NCBI RefSeq assembly: GCF_040110915.1
Contig: NZ_CP157793.1
Coordinates: 2,120,939 to 2,184,938, forward strand
DNA: 64,000 bases
Direction: 5' to 3'
DNA from: Stappia sp.
GTDB taxonomy: Bacteria > Pseudomonadota > Alphaproteobacteria > Rhizobiales > Stappiaceae
The translations under genes and the position numbers were made by a program. Below, in pieces: positions 1 to 9,042 of this stretch. The notes under the pieces are model-generated. The model saw only the letters and a program-made list of their open reading frames with translations, was not told where the DNA came from and made no database searches. Every line of letters starts with the position of its first letter. The stretch's first letter is position 1.

Positions 1-528
1 ACGCCCGGCGAGCGGGTGATCGCGCGCCGTCACCGCCACGACGCGGTCCTTGCGCAGGAACACGGCATCGCAGGATTTCGGCGGGTGTTTCGCCGTGATG
101 CAGGCGGCGTCGATCTCGCCGTTTTCGAGCCGCTGGACGATTTCGAGGCTGCCGAGCATGCGGGTCTCGACGCTGATTTTCGGGAAACGGCGCATGAAAT
201 CGGCGATCAGCGGCATGGCGTATTGATGGGTCGAGAAGCCGATGCGCAAATGCCCCGTTTCCAGACCGCGCTCGTCGCGCAGCAGCGCGTCGATGTCGCT
301 GAGCCCGAGCAGGACGGTGCGCGCCTTGGGCAGCAGCGCCCGCCCGATCCGGCTGAGGGTCAGCGTGTGCCCGTCGCGCAGGAACAGCCGTGCGGCGCAT
401 TCGCTTTCCAGCGCCCGCAATTGCGTGGAGACCGAGGGCTGCGACACGCCGAGCTCGCGGGCCGCCCGCGTGAAGCTGCCGGTGCGCGCGACGGCCTCGA
501 AGGCCTTCAACTGACTGATGGACACCAT
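1..528 (-). CDS. LysR-family transcriptional regulator (C-terminus beyond window)
   Basis: Reading the minus strand from the ATG at 528 gives an open frame of 176 codons that runs off the left edge. Residues 1-60 form a typical LysR winged helix-turn-helix (MVSISQLKAFEAVARTGSF, then SQPSVSTQLRALE). The start of the substrate-binding domain follows (GHLRIGFSTHQYAMPLI). A GGAGG-like ribosome site precedes the ATG. It is divergent from the diflavin reductase gene, with 210 bp between, so it could control that gene or itself, although the reductase also has a sigma-54 promoter. The effector is unknown and the last third of the protein is missing from the window. Confidence 0.88.
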   Translation of the reverse strand, partial: MVSISQLKAFEAVARTGSFTRAARELGVSQPSVSTQLRALESECAARLFLRDGHTLTLSRIGRALLPKARTVLLGLSDIDALLRDERGLETGHLRIGFSTHQYAMPLIADFMRRFPKISVETRMLGSLEIVQRLENGEIDAACITAKHPPKSCDAVFLRKDRVVAVTARDHPLAGR

Positions 529-684
529 CCCCGCCTCCCGCTTCGCCGCGTCCCACGCACGCCGCGCGACCCGTGCCGTGCGTCACGCGATGGGGTAGGC
601 CCGCCCGCGCGCGCTGTCCAGCGCCGGCGTCCGCAGCGGCGCTTGACCGCGCGCGCCGCCCTGCGCCCGATGGCACGGCAAGGA

Positions 685-700
685 TGGCACCCCGGTTGCA
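685..700 (+). promoter_or_regulatory. Sigma-54 (-24/-12) promoter of the diflavin reductase
   Basis: TGGCAC, a 5-base spacer (CCCGG) and TTGCA match the RpoN consensus exactly. The -12 element lies about 39 bp before the ATG at 739. Nearly the same element precedes the P450 operon, and a dedicated rpoN lies in the same cluster. Confidence 0.85.
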
Positions 701-738
701 TACGCAGCAGCGGTATTCAAGACGAGGTGAGATATCCC

Positions 739-2415
739 ATGCAACACGCTCTTCCCGTTGCCGCGGCCGACCAGGGTCCGTCCGAGATCCATATCCTGTT
801 CGGAACCCAGACCGGCACCACCGAAATGGTGGCCTCCGACATCGAGGATGCGCTGGTCGACAAGGGATTTCCGGTGCCGGCCCCGCGCGGTCTCGACGAG
901 GTCGAGCCGCGGGATCTTGCGACGCTCGGCACCGTCCTGATCGTGTGCTCGAGCTACGGCGACGGCGGGTTCCCGGACGCGGCCGCTCCCTTCTACGAGG
1001 CGCTGACGGGGCCGGACGCCCCGGACCTGAGCGGGGTCGACTTCGCGGTGCTGGGGTTCGGCGACAGCAGCTACGACGATTTCTGCGCCGCCGGGCGCAA
1101 GCTGGACGAGGCGCTCGCGGCGCGCGGCGCCGCGCGTCTTCATCCCCGCGGCAGTTGCGACATCGTCTATGAAACCGAGGCGCAGGCCTGGACGGACGGG
1201 GTGCTCGCGGTGCTGGAGGCCCGACGCGGGCAGGCGCCGCAACCGGTGGCCGCCCCCGCCCGGCCCGCCCGGTCCCAAGACCACAGGCCGGCCCGCCCGC
1301 AATGGACACGGGCCAATCCCTTTTCCGCGCGGCTGATCGAGAACGAGCGCCTGTCCGGCCCCGGCTCGGACAAGGACATGCGCCATTTCCGCATCGACCT
1401 CGGTCCCGAAGGGCCGGCTTACACGGCCGGCGACGCGCTGAACGTCCTGCCGGAAAACGATCCCGACCTGATCGCCGGCTGGCTGGCGCGCACGACCGCG
1501 AGCCCGGATGCGCCCCTGCCGGGCCACGACCGCGCCTTTGCCGAGATGCTGCGCGACGGACTGGAGATCTCCCGGCCCTCGCGCGACCTGATCGCCCTGG
1601 TCGCACAGCGCAGCGGCGACGCCGAACTTGCGCGCCTGCTGGTCAACGGCGACCGCGAGGCCCTGGACGCCTGGCTGTGGGACAAGGATGCGCTGGACCT
1701 CCTGTCGCTCGTCCCCGACCTGCGGCTGACGGCGGAGGAAGCGGCAACGGTCCTTCGCCCGCTCCAGCACCGCTCCTATTCCATCGCCTCGAGCGCAAAG
1801 GTCGCCCCGCAGACGGTCGACCTGACGGTCTCGGTCGTGCGCTATCACAGTCATGGACGTCGCCACGGCGGCGTGTGCTCCACCTTCCTCGCCGACCGCC
1901 TGCGGCCGGGCCAAACGGTTCGGGTGTTCGTGTCCCCCAACACCGCCTTCCGCGTGCCGGCCGATCCGTCGGTGCCGATGATCATGGTCGGCCCCGGCGC
2001 GGGGATCGCGCCCTTCCTGGGCTTTCTCGAGGAGCGCGCCGCCCTTGGCGCCGACGGGATGAACTGGCTGATCTTCGGCGATCGCACGCAGGCGCAGGAT
2101 TTCATCTACCGCGAGCGGCTGGCGCGCTGGCAGAAGGACGGGCTGCTGACACGCCTCGACCTCGCCTTCTCCCGCGACCAGGCATCGAAGGTCTATGTGC
2201 AGGACCGTTTGCGGGACGCCGGCGCCGATCTCTTCGCCGCGCTGGAGCAAGGCGGACACATCTACGTCTGCGGCGATGCGCTGCGCATGGCGCCCGACGT
2301 CGACGACGCCCTGCACGCCATTGTCCGCGATCACGGCGGGCTGGACGAGGACGGCGCGCGCGACTACGTGGCGCGCCTGCGCAAGGACAAGCGCTATCTG
2401 CGCGACGTCTACTGA
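739..2415 (+). CDS. Diflavin reductase (sulfite reductase flavoprotein / cytochrome P450 reductase type)
   Basis: The 558-residue protein has the FMN-flavodoxin, FAD and NADPH domains of the CysJ/CPR family. The FMN loop is FGTQTGTTE near residues 21-29. The FAD motif is RSYSIASS from residue 345. The NADP-binding segment is MVGPGAGIAPFLGF near 416. The C-terminus is YLRDVY, close to the CysJ ending. Such enzymes pass NADPH electrons through FAD and FMN to an acceptor. No sulfite reductase hemoprotein is nearby. The P450 operon 5 kb away has a matching sigma-54 promoter, so the P450 is the likely partner (inference). The frame is open further upstream, but ATG 739 sits directly after the promoter and begins the conserved protein. 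Confidence 0.9.
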   Translation: MQHALPVAAADQGPSEIHILFGTQTGTTEMVASDIEDALVDKGFPVPAPRGLDEVEPRDLATLGTVLIVCSSYGDGGFPDAAAPFYEALTGPDAPDLSGVDFAVLGFGDSSYDDFCAAGRKLDEALAARGAARLHPRGSCDIVYETEAQAWTDGVLAVLEARRGQAPQPVAAPARPARSQDHRPARPQWTRANPFSARLIENERLSGPGSDKDMRHFRIDLGPEGPAYTAGDALNVLPENDPDLIAGWLARTTASPDAPLPGHDRAFAEMLRDGLEISRPSRDLIALVAQRSGDAELARLLVNGDREALDAWLWDKDALDLLSLVPDLRLTAEEAATVLRPLQHRSYSIASSAKVAPQTVDLTVSVVRYHSHGRRHGGVCSTFLADRLRPGQTVRVFVSPNTAFRVPADPSVPMIMVGPGAGIAPFLGFLEERAALGADGMNWLIFGDRTQAQDFIYRERLARWQKDGLLTRLDLAFSRDQASKVYVQDRLRDAGADLFAALEQGGHIYVCGDALRMAPDVDDALHAIVRDHGGLDEDGARDYVARLRKDKRYLRDVY

Positions 2416-2417
2416 CG

Positions 2418-2451
2418 AAAAAGCCCGGCCGCTCCCTGAAAGCGGCCGGGC
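2418..2451 (-). terminator. Intrinsic terminator at the end of the P450 operon
   Basis: An 11-bp perfect stem (GCCCGGCCGCT with AGCGGCCGGGC, 7-base loop) is preceded on the plus strand by five A residues, which are a T-tract on the minus strand. It lies 50 bp past the leftward amidotransferase gene and directly after the reductase stop codon, so it may act in both directions. Confidence 0.7.
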
Positions 2452-2501
2452 GTCGATGCCCTGTTTGAAGTCCCCGGACCGGGCCCCAGGGAAACGCGCG
2501 A

Positions 2502-3221
2502 TCAGGCGCCGGGATAGACGGCGGCCTCCCCGCGCATCAGCGCCGCGACTTTCTCCCCGAGAGCATCGGTGTCCACCTCGGCTTCGGCGAGCAATGCCTT
2601 CGCCTGGTCGGCGTGCTCGCGCGTGATCCACTCTCCCGCCAGGTCCTCCGTCAGATCCTGCATGAAGGTCTTGCTGAACTCGGGGTGATACTGGACGCTG
2701 AACGCGGGGAAGTCGTAGGCGATCACGCCCAGCGGGCAGAAGTCGTTGCCGCCGGCCGCCCGCCCGGCACGCGGCGGCGTTTCGACCTGATCCTGATGAA
2801 ACACGAGCACCTCGCGCGGCTCCATTCCCAACCCGTCATGACTGTAGAGCTGCGGTCCGGTGGCGACCCCCTTGTCGGATTTGCGCACCTGCGCCCCGAA
2901 GGCCGCGGCCATGATCTGGTGCCCGAAGCAGATCCCGAACATGGGAATGCGGGCCTCGGCCAGGACCGGAAGAAACGCACGAAGATCGCGCATCCACGGG
3001 AGGTCGTCGTAGACGCCATATTTGGAGCCGGTCAGCAGGTAGCCGTCGAAATCGGACGGCGTGGCCGGCAGCGGCTCGCCCGACACCACGCTGACGGTCG
3101 TGAACTCGGCCTCGGGCAGATGCGGCGCGAGCCACGCCCGCGCCATGTCCGGATACAATCCGTGCCGTGCCCGCAATCGCTCGGGCACCAGTCCGTTCTC
3201 GATGATGCAGATCCTGGTCAT
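2502..3221 (-). CDS. Class I glutamine amidotransferase-like gamma-glutamyl hydrolase
   Basis: The 239-residue protein has a type 1 GATase fold. The nucleophile elbow GICFGHQ places Cys98, and His179/Glu181 in QYHPEF complete the triad. Stand-alone GATases of this kind next to glutamine-synthetase-like ligases and aldehyde dehydrogenases usually hydrolyse gamma-glutamyl amides, as the C26-type PuuD and GMP-synthase-like relatives do. It is the last gene of the P450-GS-GS-ALDH operon, so release of glutamate from the oxidised gamma-glutamyl product is its expected step. The start is ATG 3221. A GMP-synthase-like role without substrate specificity cannot be ruled out. Confidence 0.82.
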   Translation of the reverse strand: MTRICIIENGLVPERLRARHGLYPDMARAWLAPHLPEAEFTTVSVVSGEPLPATPSDFDGYLLTGSKYGVYDDLPWMRDLRAFLPVLAEARIPMFGICFGHQIMAAAFGAQVRKSDKGVATGPQLYSHDGLGMEPREVLVFHQDQVETPPRAGRAAGGNDFCPLGVIAYDFPAFSVQYHPEFSKTFMQDLTEDLAGEWITREHADQAKALLAEAEVDTDALGEKVAALMRGEAAVYPGA

Positions 3222-3254
3222 GTGCTGTTCCTGAAGACTTGAAGGGGCCCGGCG

Positions 3255-4766
3255 TCAGTCGCCGAGGTGCACCCACACGGATTTGATCTGGGAATACTGG
3301 TTCAGCGCCTCCCGGCACTTGTCCCGGCCATTGCCTGACTGCTTGACCCCGCCCCAGGGCGCCGTCGGATCCTGATCGAAGAAGGTGTTCACCCAGACCA
3401 TGCCGCTCTCCACGTCGCGGGCGAAGCGGTGCGCGCGCGCCAGGTCGCCGGTCCACACCGAGGCCCCCAGCCCGAAGATCGAACTGTTGGCAAGCTCCAG
3501 CCCCTGCTCCATGTCGTCGATCGGCATCACGACGCCGACGGGCCCGAAGATCTCCTCTTGCGCGATCGTCATGTCGTTATGCGCCTCGGTGAAAAGCGTC
3601 GGGGCGACGTAGAACCCCTCCTCCAGGCCCTCCGGCGCGCCGCCGCCCATCGCGAGGCGGGCGCCTTCCTCGAGCCCGCGCGCGATGTAACCGCACACCG
3701 TGCGGTGCTGTCGGTCATCGACGAGCGGCCCCATCCCGCACGCGGGATCGAGCGGGTCGCCGGGGCGGTAGAGTGCTGCGGTTCTGTCGATGAAGCGCTG
3801 CAGAAATTCCTCATGGATGGCGCGCTCGACCATGATCCGCGACCCGGCGGCGCACACCTCGCCCTGGTTGGAATAGATCCCGTGGACCGCGTTATCGACG
3901 GCCCGGTCGAGATCGCAGTCCGCGAGGATCACCTGCGGCGACTTGCCCCCGCACTCGGTGGTGACATGCTTGAGATTGGACTCGCCCGCGTAGCGCATCA
4001 TCAGTCCGCCGACCGGGACGGAGCCGGTGAAGCCGATCTTGTCGACGTCCATGTGCCGGGCAAGCGCCTGCCCGGCGCGCGCGCCGGAGCCGTTGACGAC
4101 GTTGAAGACACCCGCCGGCCCGCCGGCCTCCGCGAAGAGGCGCGCCAGCAGCACCGCAGACATGCCGCTTTGCTGCGCCGGCTTGAGCACGACGGAATTG
4201 CCCATCGCCAGTGCCGGCCCGAGCTTCCAGGACGCCATCAGCATCGGATAGTTCCACGGCACGATCAGTCCGACCACGCCGAGCGGCTGGCGCAGCGTAT
4301 AGTGCAGCGCGCTTCGGGCGGTCGCCGTCACCGCCCCCTCGACCTTGTCGATCGCCTCGGCGGCGAAGCGGATGTTCGCCACCGCCGAAGGAATGTCGAA
4401 GCCCAGCATGCCGGAGACGGTCTTGCCCATCTCGACGCTGTCCAGCAGGGCGAAATCGGCGGCATGCGCCGCGATGAGATCGGCGAAGCGTAGCAGAACG
4501 TCCATGCGCCCGCGCGGAGCGAGACGCGACCAGACGCCGGCGCGAAACGCCCGGCGCGCGGCGGCCACGGCGCGGTCGACATCCACCTGCGTGCCGGCCG
4601 ACATGGCGGCGATGACCCGGCCGGTGGCCGGATTGACGCTCTCGTAGCGGCCGCCCTCGGCGGCATCGCACAGCGCCCCGTCGATGAACATGCGCGTTTC
4701 GTAGGAATAGCCGTCGGCGAGGCGATGCCAGTCGGCCGCCGTCGCCGGGATCGAAGAGATTTGCAT
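3255..4766 (-). CDS. Aldehyde dehydrogenase (PuuC-like, gamma-glutamyl aldehyde type)
   Basis: This is a 503-residue NAD(P)-dependent ALDH. The motifs VPWNYPMLMASWK, GFTGSVPVG and the catalytic cysteine in NQGEVCAAGS (Cys305) are present. The general-base segment reads TTECGGKSPQ, where most relatives have LELGGKSP; the glutamate is kept. ATG 4766 is the start because the N-terminus (MQISSIPATAADWHRLADGY) aligns with the other ALDH in this window. The open frame further upstream is noncoding. Downstream of the two GS-like ligases and 33 bp before the amidotransferase, it should oxidise a gamma-glutamyl aldehyde to the acid. Confidence 0.92.
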   Translation of the reverse strand: MQISSIPATAADWHRLADGYSYETRMFIDGALCDAAEGGRYESVNPATGRVIAAMSAGTQVDVDRAVAAARRAFRAGVWSRLAPRGRMDVLLRFADLIAAHAADFALLDSVEMGKTVSGMLGFDIPSAVANIRFAAEAIDKVEGAVTATARSALHYTLRQPLGVVGLIVPWNYPMLMASWKLGPALAMGNSVVLKPAQQSGMSAVLLARLFAEAGGPAGVFNVVNGSGARAGQALARHMDVDKIGFTGSVPVGGLMMRYAGESNLKHVTTECGGKSPQVILADCDLDRAVDNAVHGIYSNQGEVCAAGSRIMVERAIHEEFLQRFIDRTAALYRPGDPLDPACGMGPLVDDRQHRTVCGYIARGLEEGARLAMGGGAPEGLEEGFYVAPTLFTEAHNDMTIAQEEIFGPVGVVMPIDDMEQGLELANSSIFGLGASVWTGDLARAHRFARDVESGMVWVNTFFDQDPTAPWGGVKQSGNGRDKCREALNQYSQIKSVWVHLGD

Positions 4767-4846
4767 GGGAACTCCTGTCACAGGACGGGGCGCGCCGCAG
4801 GCGCCCCCCCTTGAAGATCGGCTGGCGAGCCGGTCCGGCGCGTGGC

Positions 4847-6349
4847 TCACGGCAGACAATGCATGTAGCGCTCGATGTCCCAGCTCGTGACTTCCTTGAG
4901 GAAACGCTGCCAGTCGTCGCGTTTCATCAGGTCGTAGAGCTCGTGCAGCCGGCCGGGCATCGCCTGAAGCACGATCGGATCGGCGGCGAGCGCGTCCAGC
5001 GCTTCCTGAAGGTTCATCGGGATGAGATCGACATGCTCGCCCGACTTCATGACCTCCACCACGTTGCGGGTCTCGGCCGGCCCCGGATCGATCTTCTCGC
5101 GCAGGCCCTCGTCGATGGCCTTCAGCAGCGCGCCGCAGAAGAGATAGGGGTTCACCATCGCATCGACCGCGCGGAACTCGAACCGGTCGGGCGAGGAAAT
5201 GCGGATCGTGCAGGACCGGTTCTGCGGCCCCCAGTTCGCGCCCACCGGCGCCCACAGCCCGAGATCGGCGAAGCGGCGGTAGGAGTTGACCGTCGACGCG
5301 CCGATGGCCGTGAGCGCACCGATGTGCTTCAGCGCCCCGCCCAGCGCGTGCAGGCCGAGCTCGGACGGCATCCAAGAGCCGTCGGGGTTCTCGAACTCGT
5401 TCCGCCCGCCGCGATTGTGGGTGAAGACCTCTTCCATGCCGGGCAACTCGCCCCCGACCGTGCGCACGATCTCGTCCTGGTCGCCCCGCCACAAGGAGCA
5501 ATTGTGGTGGCAGCCCAGAGCGGGATAGCCGACCATGGGTTTCGCCATGAAACAGGCGACCAACCCGTGCTGGCGCGCCACCTCGTCGGCGATCTGGCGA
5601 TAGGTCGTCAGCCGGTCGCAGGTGCGCAGCGCATTGTCGAAGTTGAAATTCAGCTCCAGCAGGCCGGGCGCGTCCTCCACGTCGCCCTGCACCATGTCGA
5701 GCCCCATCGCCTCGCCATATTCATAGATCTGCGTCCACAGATGGCGGACCGCCTCGAACTGCCCGATATGATAGGCGTGCGGATCGGTGATGCCCTCATA
5801 GGGGAAAAGGCTGCCGTCGTTGGTGGGACGCAGCCAGAGCATTTCCGGCTCCAGCCCGAGGCGCAGGTGCAGCCCGTCGTGATCGTCGCGGAACTCGCGC
5901 TCGAACCGCTTGAGGTTGCCCCGGACGTCGCACTTGAAGTACATGCCCGCGTCGCGTTCCTCCTCCAGGCTGTGGAACAGCGTGCAGAAGACGCGCCCGA
6001 CGGACTTGTCCCACGGCAGCTGGACGAAGGTCTCGGGATCCGGCAGGGCCAGCAACTCGCCGTCATTGGCGGAGAACCCGTAAAGCTGGCCGTGCATGTC
6101 CGCGGCCACGTCGGTCACGCCGCCGATCCAGGTCTGGATGCCCTTTCTGGCGGTGCGCTCCCAGTGGCGCGCGGGCAGCGCCTTGCCCAGAACGCGGCCG
6201 GTGATCGTCACGAACTGGTAGTAGATGTATTTCACGCCGGTCGCGTCGATCTTCTTGCGCACGCGGGCGATGCGCTCGGCGCGCGCCTCGTCCGCGATCT
6301 CGCGAAACAGGTCGCATTCGGCGCGGGTTTCCATGCTGTCTCTGGCCAT
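4847..6349 (-). CDS. Glutamine synthetase-family ligase (gamma-glutamylamide synthetase candidate), 500 aa
   Basis: A GS-fold ligase of 500 residues with the usual landmarks: LEPEMLWL, ELNFNF, the substrate loop GCHHNCSLWRG, ASTVNSYRRF, and a C-terminal RFEFRAVDAMVNPYL block. True glutamine synthetases carry a GxGxHxHxS segment where this protein has GCHHNCSLW, so an amine other than ammonia is likely (inference). ATG 6349 follows an AAGGGGAAAGA ribosome site; alternative starts lie upstream. It is the third gene of the P450 operon, 42 bp after a second GS-like gene. It would join glutamate to an amine using ATP. Confidence 0.85.
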   Translation of the reverse strand: MARDSMETRAECDLFREIADEARAERIARVRKKIDATGVKYIYYQFVTITGRVLGKALPARHWERTARKGIQTWIGGVTDVAADMHGQLYGFSANDGELLALPDPETFVQLPWDKSVGRVFCTLFHSLEEERDAGMYFKCDVRGNLKRFEREFRDDHDGLHLRLGLEPEMLWLRPTNDGSLFPYEGITDPHAYHIGQFEAVRHLWTQIYEYGEAMGLDMVQGDVEDAPGLLELNFNFDNALRTCDRLTTYRQIADEVARQHGLVACFMAKPMVGYPALGCHHNCSLWRGDQDEIVRTVGGELPGMEEVFTHNRGGRNEFENPDGSWMPSELGLHALGGALKHIGALTAIGASTVNSYRRFADLGLWAPVGANWGPQNRSCTIRISSPDRFEFRAVDAMVNPYLFCGALLKAIDEGLREKIDPGPAETRNVVEVMKSGEHVDLIPMNLQEALDALAADPIVLQAMPGRLHELYDLMKRDDWQRFLKEVTSWDIERYMHCLP

Positions 6350-6391
6350 TGTGTTCTTTCCCCTTGGAATGGCTGTTGTTGGCACCCGGCG

Positions 6392-7702
6392 TCACCCCTC
6401 GAGATAGCGGCGACGTTCGGCATCGCTGACCTCGCGGGCGAGGCTGGCGGTTTCCGCGGCGCAAAAGGCCGTGAAATTGTCGATGAAGGCGGCGCCGAAC
6501 AGGCGCCGGGCGGTTTCGCTGCCGGCCAGCCGCGCGGCCGCGTCTGGCAGCGTCGCCGGCAGGCGGGCACCCGCGATGTCGTCGGGCCCGGCGTCGGGCG
6601 CGGGCTCCGGCGCGTCCAGCCCCCGGGCGATGCCCTCCAGCCCGGCGCCCAGCATCAGGGCAAGCGTCAGGTGGGTGTTGCAGTCGCTGCCCGGCAGACG
6701 AAACTCCAGGCGCGCCGTCTCGCTGGCGGAGGGACAGGAACGCACCGCGGTGGTGAAGCACCAGTCCGACCAGTTGACCGACTTGGGCGCCCAGGTGCCC
6801 GGCGCGAAACGCCGGTAGGCGTTGACCGTATGCGCGCACAAGGCAAAGGCGTCCGGCACGATGCGGGTCATGCCGCCGATGAAGTTGCGCGCAAGCGCGT
6901 TGGTCCGGCCGTCCTCGGAGGCGAACAGGTTGCGTCCCGTCGCCCGGTCGATCAGCGACAGCGTCAGATGCCCCCCGAGACCCGGATAGTCGGGGCCCAG
7001 CGACGGCATGAAGGTCGCCGTCATGGCGCGTTGCCGCGCGAACGCCCGGCTGGCGAGCCGGAAGAAGCCGGCGTCGTCGGCGGCCTTCATCCCGGTCGTC
7101 GCGCCGAGCGTCGCCTCGAAACAGCCCGGCCCGAGTTCGCCGCCGACACCGAAGAGATCGATCCCATGCGCCAGCAGCGCCTGTTCCCAGGCTGTCACGA
7201 AATCGGCTTCGGCGGCGGCCGTCGTCCCCGACCAGCACTTGTTGTCCGCCGCGAATTGCGCGGGCGGGCCGAACCCGCCGGCGCGCAGGCTCGACGCGGT
7301 CTCGTTCAGGAAGATGACCTCGAACTCGAACGCGGCGCGCACGTCGAAGCCCATCTCCCGCGCCCGCGCGATCTGGGTCTTCAGCACGTTGCGCGGCGTG
7401 ATCGGCGCATACTGTCCGGCGAGATCGGCGACGATCGCGGCGGAGCGCGCCTCGAAGCCGAAGGGGCGCAGGGAGGCGGTGTCGATCTCCAGTTCCTCGG
7501 TGCGGAACGGTCCGCCTCCGAACAGCGCCTCGCCCGCGTCCCAATGGGCGATGACGTTGGCAAACCGGGGTTCGCACGCCCAGGACAGAAACTGCGCGCG
7601 CCGCAGACGGCGCTCGCGGAAGAGCCCCATATTGTCGAACTGGCCGATGTGAAAAATGTCGTAGTCGGTGTCTTCAAGGATCTGCTCGAGCGGTGTGGTC
7701 AT
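6392..7702 (-). CDS. Second, divergent glutamine synthetase-family ligase, 436 aa
   Basis: The 436-residue GS-fold protein keeps the metal-binding glutamates (FEFEVIFL, GPGCFEATLG) and HTVNAYRRFAPGTWAP. Several active-site segments are altered: GGHLTLSL replaces the usual GxHxHxS, and GSDCNTHLTL replaces GADANPYL. It may therefore use a different acceptor, or act as a partner of the adjacent 500-residue ligase. It lies 81 bp after the P450 stop, in the same operon. The two proteins are clearly not recent duplicates. Substrate unknown. Confidence 0.82.
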   Translation of the reverse strand: MTTPLEQILEDTDYDIFHIGQFDNMGLFRERRLRRAQFLSWACEPRFANVIAHWDAGEALFGGGPFRTEELEIDTASLRPFGFEARSAAIVADLAGQYAPITPRNVLKTQIARAREMGFDVRAAFEFEVIFLNETASSLRAGGFGPPAQFAADNKCWSGTTAAAEADFVTAWEQALLAHGIDLFGVGGELGPGCFEATLGATTGMKAADDAGFFRLASRAFARQRAMTATFMPSLGPDYPGLGGHLTLSLIDRATGRNLFASEDGRTNALARNFIGGMTRIVPDAFALCAHTVNAYRRFAPGTWAPKSVNWSDWCFTTAVRSCPSASETARLEFRLPGSDCNTHLTLALMLGAGLEGIARGLDAPEPAPDAGPDDIAGARLPATLPDAAARLAGSETARRLFGAAFIDNFTAFCAAETASLAREVSDAERRRYLEG

Positions 7703-7783
7703 GTCCGTGGGGGTCTCCAGAAAAGGCGCACGAACGGGCCGCGCGGACGCGGATGCCCGCGCGGGTCGTTCAGGAGGAAGCGG

Positions 7784-8992
7784 TCAGGTTTCGGGGTCGA
7801 AGGCGACGGGCATCGTCAGCGGGCCGGTGTTTCCGCTGTCGCGCAGGAAGGTCGGCTCGCCGGCGTAGCGCGGATTGCGCACCCGCTGCGCCAGCAGCGC
7901 CAATGCCTCGGTCATGTCGCCGCGAGCGATGAAATGGCCGATACAGTGGTGCGCGCCGAGACCGAAGCCGAAGTGGTTCTTGCGGTCGGCCACGGTGATG
8001 TCGAACGCCGGATTGTCGAAGGCGCGCGGGTCCGAGCAGGCCGACTGGCTGAACATATGCACGGTCGTGCCCTTGGCGATGGTGAGGCCCTGGTACTCCA
8101 TGTCCTCCAGCGCCTCGCGGGTGACCCATGTGACGGTGGGGCGGACCCGCATGACTTCCTCGACCGCCAGACGCGCAAGATCCGGCGTGTCGCCGAGCAG
8201 CGCCCATTGGTCGGGGTGACGGATGAAGGTGTCCATCGCCAGCCCGATCTGGTTGCGGGTCGTGTCGATGCCGCCGAACACCGAAAGCACGATGGTGTCG
8301 ACCATCTCCTGCTCGCTCAGCAGGTCGGGATTGTCCTGGTTGGCGCGGATCAGCGAGGAGACGAAGCCGTCGTCCAGCCCCCTGGCGCGCAGGTCGTCGA
8401 CGATGCGCTGCGCGTAGGCGAACATCTCGTCGGTGGCCGCGTTGATCTGGTCCTGGTCCTCCCGGTACGTCGTGCCCAGGGCCATGCCCATCTGCACGGC
8501 GAGGTCGACCAGATGCTCCCAGTCGCCCTGATCGGTCCCCAGCAGCAGGCAGATCACCCGCGTCGCATAGGGCTCGGCGAAGGCCCGCACGAACTCGCAT
8601 TCGCCCTCGGCCGCGAAGCCGTCGATGAGCTCGTTGGCGAGCTTGCGGAACTCCGGGCGCAGCACCTTGACCAGCTTCGGCGAGAAGGCGGGGTTGGCGA
8701 GCTTGCGCAGGCGCTGGTGATCCGCGCCCTCGCGGTTCAGCATGATGCGCAGCCACCAGTCCGCCCAGCTTCCCGACGCCCCGTTGTGGGCCGGCCACGC
8801 ATAGGACCCCTGCCGCAGCCGGGGATCGCGGATCAGCCTGGCCACCTCCTCGTAGCGCAACACGGCGATCCCGTAGGGCGTGCGCGCATACCAGCTGCGC
8901 TCGCGCGCATCCGCCACCTCCGGCGAGCGCATCGAGAAGGCGGGATCCTTGATATCGAGGAACGGGGCGTCATCGAGCGTTTCGGTAGTCAT
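7784..8992 (-). CDS. Cytochrome P450 monooxygenase
   Basis: The 402-residue bacterial P450 has the I-helix oxygen-binding motif FGGIDTTRNQ, an ExxR-like segment (EEVMRVRPTVTW) and the heme loop FGFGLGAHHCIG with Cys350 as thiolate ligand. The start is ATG 8992 after AAAGGAG, 51 bp from the -12 of a sigma-54 promoter. It is the first gene of an operon encoding gamma-glutamylation enzymes. Most soluble bacterial P450s use a ferredoxin and ferredoxin reductase, and neither is present here. A co-regulated diflavin reductase is, so that is the predicted electron source (inference). The CYP family cannot be assigned by eye. Confidence 0.93.
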   Translation of the reverse strand: MTTETLDDAPFLDIKDPAFSMRSPEVADARERSWYARTPYGIAVLRYEEVARLIRDPRLRQGSYAWPAHNGASGSWADWWLRIMLNREGADHQRLRKLANPAFSPKLVKVLRPEFRKLANELIDGFAAEGECEFVRAFAEPYATRVICLLLGTDQGDWEHLVDLAVQMGMALGTTYREDQDQINAATDEMFAYAQRIVDDLRARGLDDGFVSSLIRANQDNPDLLSEQEMVDTIVLSVFGGIDTTRNQIGLAMDTFIRHPDQWALLGDTPDLARLAVEEVMRVRPTVTWVTREALEDMEYQGLTIAKGTTVHMFSQSACSDPRAFDNPAFDITVADRKNHFGFGLGAHHCIGHFIARGDMTEALALLAQRVRNPRYAGEPTFLRDSGNTGPLTMPVAFDPET

Positions 8993-9042
8993 CGGCGTCT
9001 CCTTTGGTGATGCGGTCTTTTGGCGCGCCACGAAAGGGACTA

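Noticed and set aside
671..690. A second TGGCACGG just before the reductase promoter
   Set aside because: No TTGC element lies at the correct spacing; only the TGGCAC at 685 has a matching -12.
583..2631. A 682-codon minus-strand frame over the diflavin reductase
   Set aside because: The plus strand encodes an intact FMN-FAD-NADP protein; the minus frame is compositionally biased and has no motif.
4811..9010. A 1,399-codon open frame on the plus strand
   Set aside because: It is antisense to the ligase, ligase and P450 genes, which have full domain signatures. Long antisense frames are expected at this GC content, and its product is low-complexity and matches no family.
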